6,276 nucleotides of DNA from Alphaproteobacteria bacterium (GTDB taxonomy: Bacteria > Pseudomonadota > Alphaproteobacteria > Sphingomonadales > Emcibacteraceae). Positions 4,597 to 6,276 of this stretch are shown here, in pieces. Numbering within the stretch: the first letter of the stretch is position 1; every line of letters begins with the position of its first letter. Location: assembly GCA_030432815.1 (NCBI GenBank), contig JAUILB010000176.1, forward strand, positions 1 through 6,276, read 5' to 3'. Made by a program: the position numbers and the translations under genes. The notes below the pieces were generated by a model. That model was not told the DNA's origin. It was given only the letters and a program-made list of their open reading frames with translations, and ran no database searches.

Positions 4597-6276
4597 ATGA
4601 TTGAAGGCGTCGAAGTAATAAAATCCTACCTTAAAAACCTGGGTTCAGATCCGGGGGTTTACCGTATGTTGGATACCCAGGGAAAAGTACTTTATGTGGG
4701 TAAAGCAAAGAACCTGACAAACCGGGTAAAAAGTTACACCAATTTAAAAGGGGTATCACATCGAATTGCAAAAATGGTATCCCTCACCCGGTCTATGGAA
4801 TTTGTAACCACCCACACTGAAGTTGAAGCATTATTGCTGGAAGCCAACTTCATAAAAAGATATAAGCCACATTATAATATTCTGCTCAGGGATGATAAAT
4901 CATTCCCCTATATTCTTATTGATACGAGTCATAAAAGCCCACAGGTTTTAAAACATCGGGGCGCCAAAAAACGCCAGGGATATTATTTTGGACCATTTGC
5001 ATCAGCAAGCGCAGTAAATGCGTCTTTGAATATACTTCAAAAGGCTTTTTCCCTTAGAACGTGTACTGACAGTATCTTTAATAGCAGAACCCGGCCCTGT
5101 CTCCTATATCAGATCAAACGATGCTCAGCCCCATGTGTCGGTAAAATTTCTGATAAGGATTATGATCTGCTGGTTGAAGAGGCGCATGCTTTTTTATCTG
5201 GAAAAAGTGATGCTATCAAAGGACGCTTCACAAAAAAAATGGAAGAAGCGAGCAATGACCAGAATTATGAGCTTGCTGCCGTCTACCGTGACCGTTTAAA
5301 AGCCCTCGCCGTTGTGCAAAGCAGGCAGGATGCAACGAAAGGACGGCTGGATGAAGCAGATGTAATCGCGGCCTATAAAGATGGTGGACAAACATGTGTA
5401 CAGGTTTTCTTTTATCGTAATGGACAGAACTGGGGAAACAAAGCTTACTTCCCACGGCATGACAAAGATCAGCATGTTGATGAAGTACTTCCCGCATTTA
5501 TCTCACAGTTTTATGATAACAAGCCACCCCCCAGGAAAATTTTAATCAATAATTCCATTAAACAAAAGGCGTTATTGGAAGAAGCGCTATCCTTAAAAGC
5601 GGAAAGAAAAGTTAAAATTACTATGCCACAACGTGGCAACAACCTTTTGCTAGTGGATATAGTGGAAAAGAATGCCCGCGAAGCCCTTGAAAGGAAAGTC
5701 GCCGAAACATCATCCCAGGCAAAATTATTGGAAGGTGTAGCGGAACTTTTTGATCTTGATGCCCCGCCAGAGCGCATAGAAGTTTATGATAACAGCCATA
5801 TTTCCGGCACCAGTGCCCTTGGTGCGATGATCGTATCAGGACCGGAAGGCTTCGAAAAAGGATCATACCGTAAGTTCAACATAAAATCGGCGGATCTTGC
5901 ACCCGGGGATGATTTTGGCATGATGCGCGAAGTGATGACACGCCGCTTTAAACGCCAGCTTAAGGAAGACCCGGATCGTTCCGCGCCTACCTGGCCGGAT
6001 TTAATGCTGATAGATGGTGGTAAAGGTCAATTAAGCGCAGTGATGGAAGTCCTTGAGGAATTAAGTCTGACGGACATCCCTGTTGTATCCATCGCAAAAG
6101 GGCCTGATCGCAACGCAGGACGCGAAGATTTTTATATACAGGGTAAAGCCCCGTTTAAACTTCCCCCAAATGATCCGGTGTTATATTTTCTTCAACGACT
6201 AAGGGACGAATCTCATCGTTTTGTAATTGGATCCCACCGCACTCGTCGGGCAAAAAAGATGCACAAATCATTGCTT
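4597..6276 (+). CDS. uvrC: UvrABC excinuclease subunit C, 3' end outside window
   Basis: The nuclease of bacterial nucleotide excision repair, which joins UvrB at a lesion and cuts both sides of it. 560 codons are visible, without frameshift. The N-terminal GIY-YIG domain (3' incision) shows G20-V-Y22, Y33-V-G35, R43 and a Glu in LLLEANFIK (E82). Four cysteines C156, C168, C176 and C180 match the conserved set that binds an iron-sulfur cluster in E. coli UvrC. Residues about 206-242 are the UVR motif that contacts UvrB. The RNase H-like domain (5' incision) has D398 in YDNSHISG, D473 in LMLIDGGKGQL and H540 in RDESHRF, the expected triad. The C-terminal helix-hairpin-helix part lies beyond the edge. 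ATG 4597 is the first start after an in-frame TAA (4585-4587). No good ribosome site is seen before it; a TTAAGCTTAA palindrome (4578-4587) sits there instead. Confidence 0.97.
   Translation, partial: MIEGVEVIKSYLKNLGSDPGVYRMLDTQGKVLYVGKAKNLTNRVKSYTNLKGVSHRIAKMVSLTRSMEFVTTHTEVEALLLEANFIKRYKPHYNILLRDDKSFPYILIDTSHKSPQVLKHRGAKKRQGYYFGPFASASAVNASLNILQKAFSLRTCTDSIFNSRTRPCLLYQIKRCSAPCVGKISDKDYDLLVEEAHAFLSGKSDAIKGRFTKKMEEASNDQNYELAAVYRDRLKALAVVQSRQDATKGRLDEADVIAAYKDGGQTCVQVFFYRNGQNWGNKAYFPRHDKDQHVDEVLPAFISQFYDNKPPPRKILINNSIKQKALLEEALSLKAERKVKITMPQRGNNLLLVDIVEKNAREALERKVAETSSQAKLLEGVAELFDLDAPPERIEVYDNSHISGTSALGAMIVSGPEGFEKGSYRKFNIKSADLAPGDDFGMMREVMTRRFKRQLKEDPDRSAPTWPDLMLIDGGKGQLSAVMEVLEELSLTDIPVVSIAKGPDRNAGREDFYIQGKAPFKLPPNDPVLYFLQRLRDESHRFVIGSHRTRRAKKMHKSLL

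Noticed and set aside
5228..5866. Leftward frames within the right part of the window
   Set aside because: All are antisense to uvrC, which has catalytic residues of both nuclease domains in the plus-strand frame.

Overview
The window looks like chromosomal DNA of an AT-rich proteobacterium, most likely an alphaproteobacterium. The evidence is the UvrC N-terminus (a GVEVI..YL..L..PGVYRML pattern), a FolB with a leader of about 20 residues, a YbaN/DUF454 protein, and a fused MarR-GNAT regulator. The assignment rests on remembered family resemblance, not on a search. No transposase, phage gene, CRISPR array, tRNA or rRNA was seen.

Layout. (1) Bases 2-352 (+): the 3' part of a DUF454/YbaN inner-membrane protein, cut by the window edge. 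(2) Bases 330-2470 (-): three genes reading leftward. First is a secreted 169-residue protein with a Gly-Asn repeat, one C-terminal membrane helix and an eight-serine tail. Its 3' end overlaps a lipoprotein gene whose Cys/His/Asp pattern suggests a transglutaminase-like fold. After a 73-bp gap with a promoter and a palindromic operator candidate comes the MarR-GNAT gene, whose end overlaps the DUF454 gene tail to tail by 23 bp. (3) Bases 2471-2723: a divergent intergenic region with a 7-bp stem hairpin. (4) Bases 2724-4128 (+): a CaCA-family cation/calcium exchanger with a TTG start, followed after 13 bp by dihydroneopterin aldolase (folB), probably in one transcript. (5) Bases 4129-4596: a 468-bp, strongly AT-rich gap without a gene. 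(6) Bases 4597-6276 (+): uvrC, open at the right edge, with 560 codons visible.

The most interesting part is the 468-bp gap. It holds a cluster of three DnaA-box-like 9-mers (one exact TTATCCACA), an outlying fourth box, a perfect match to the IHF consensus, AT-rich palindromes that could unwind, and two identical 11-bp repeats that contain exactly one half of the ParB site parS. Together these resemble a replication origin, or at least a DnaA-controlled regulatory region. It also has a TTGACA promoter candidate followed at once by two hairpins, which could be a structured leader or small RNA. Both readings are inference. The second point of interest is the uncharacterised secreted-protein/lipoprotein pair with overlapping reading frames.
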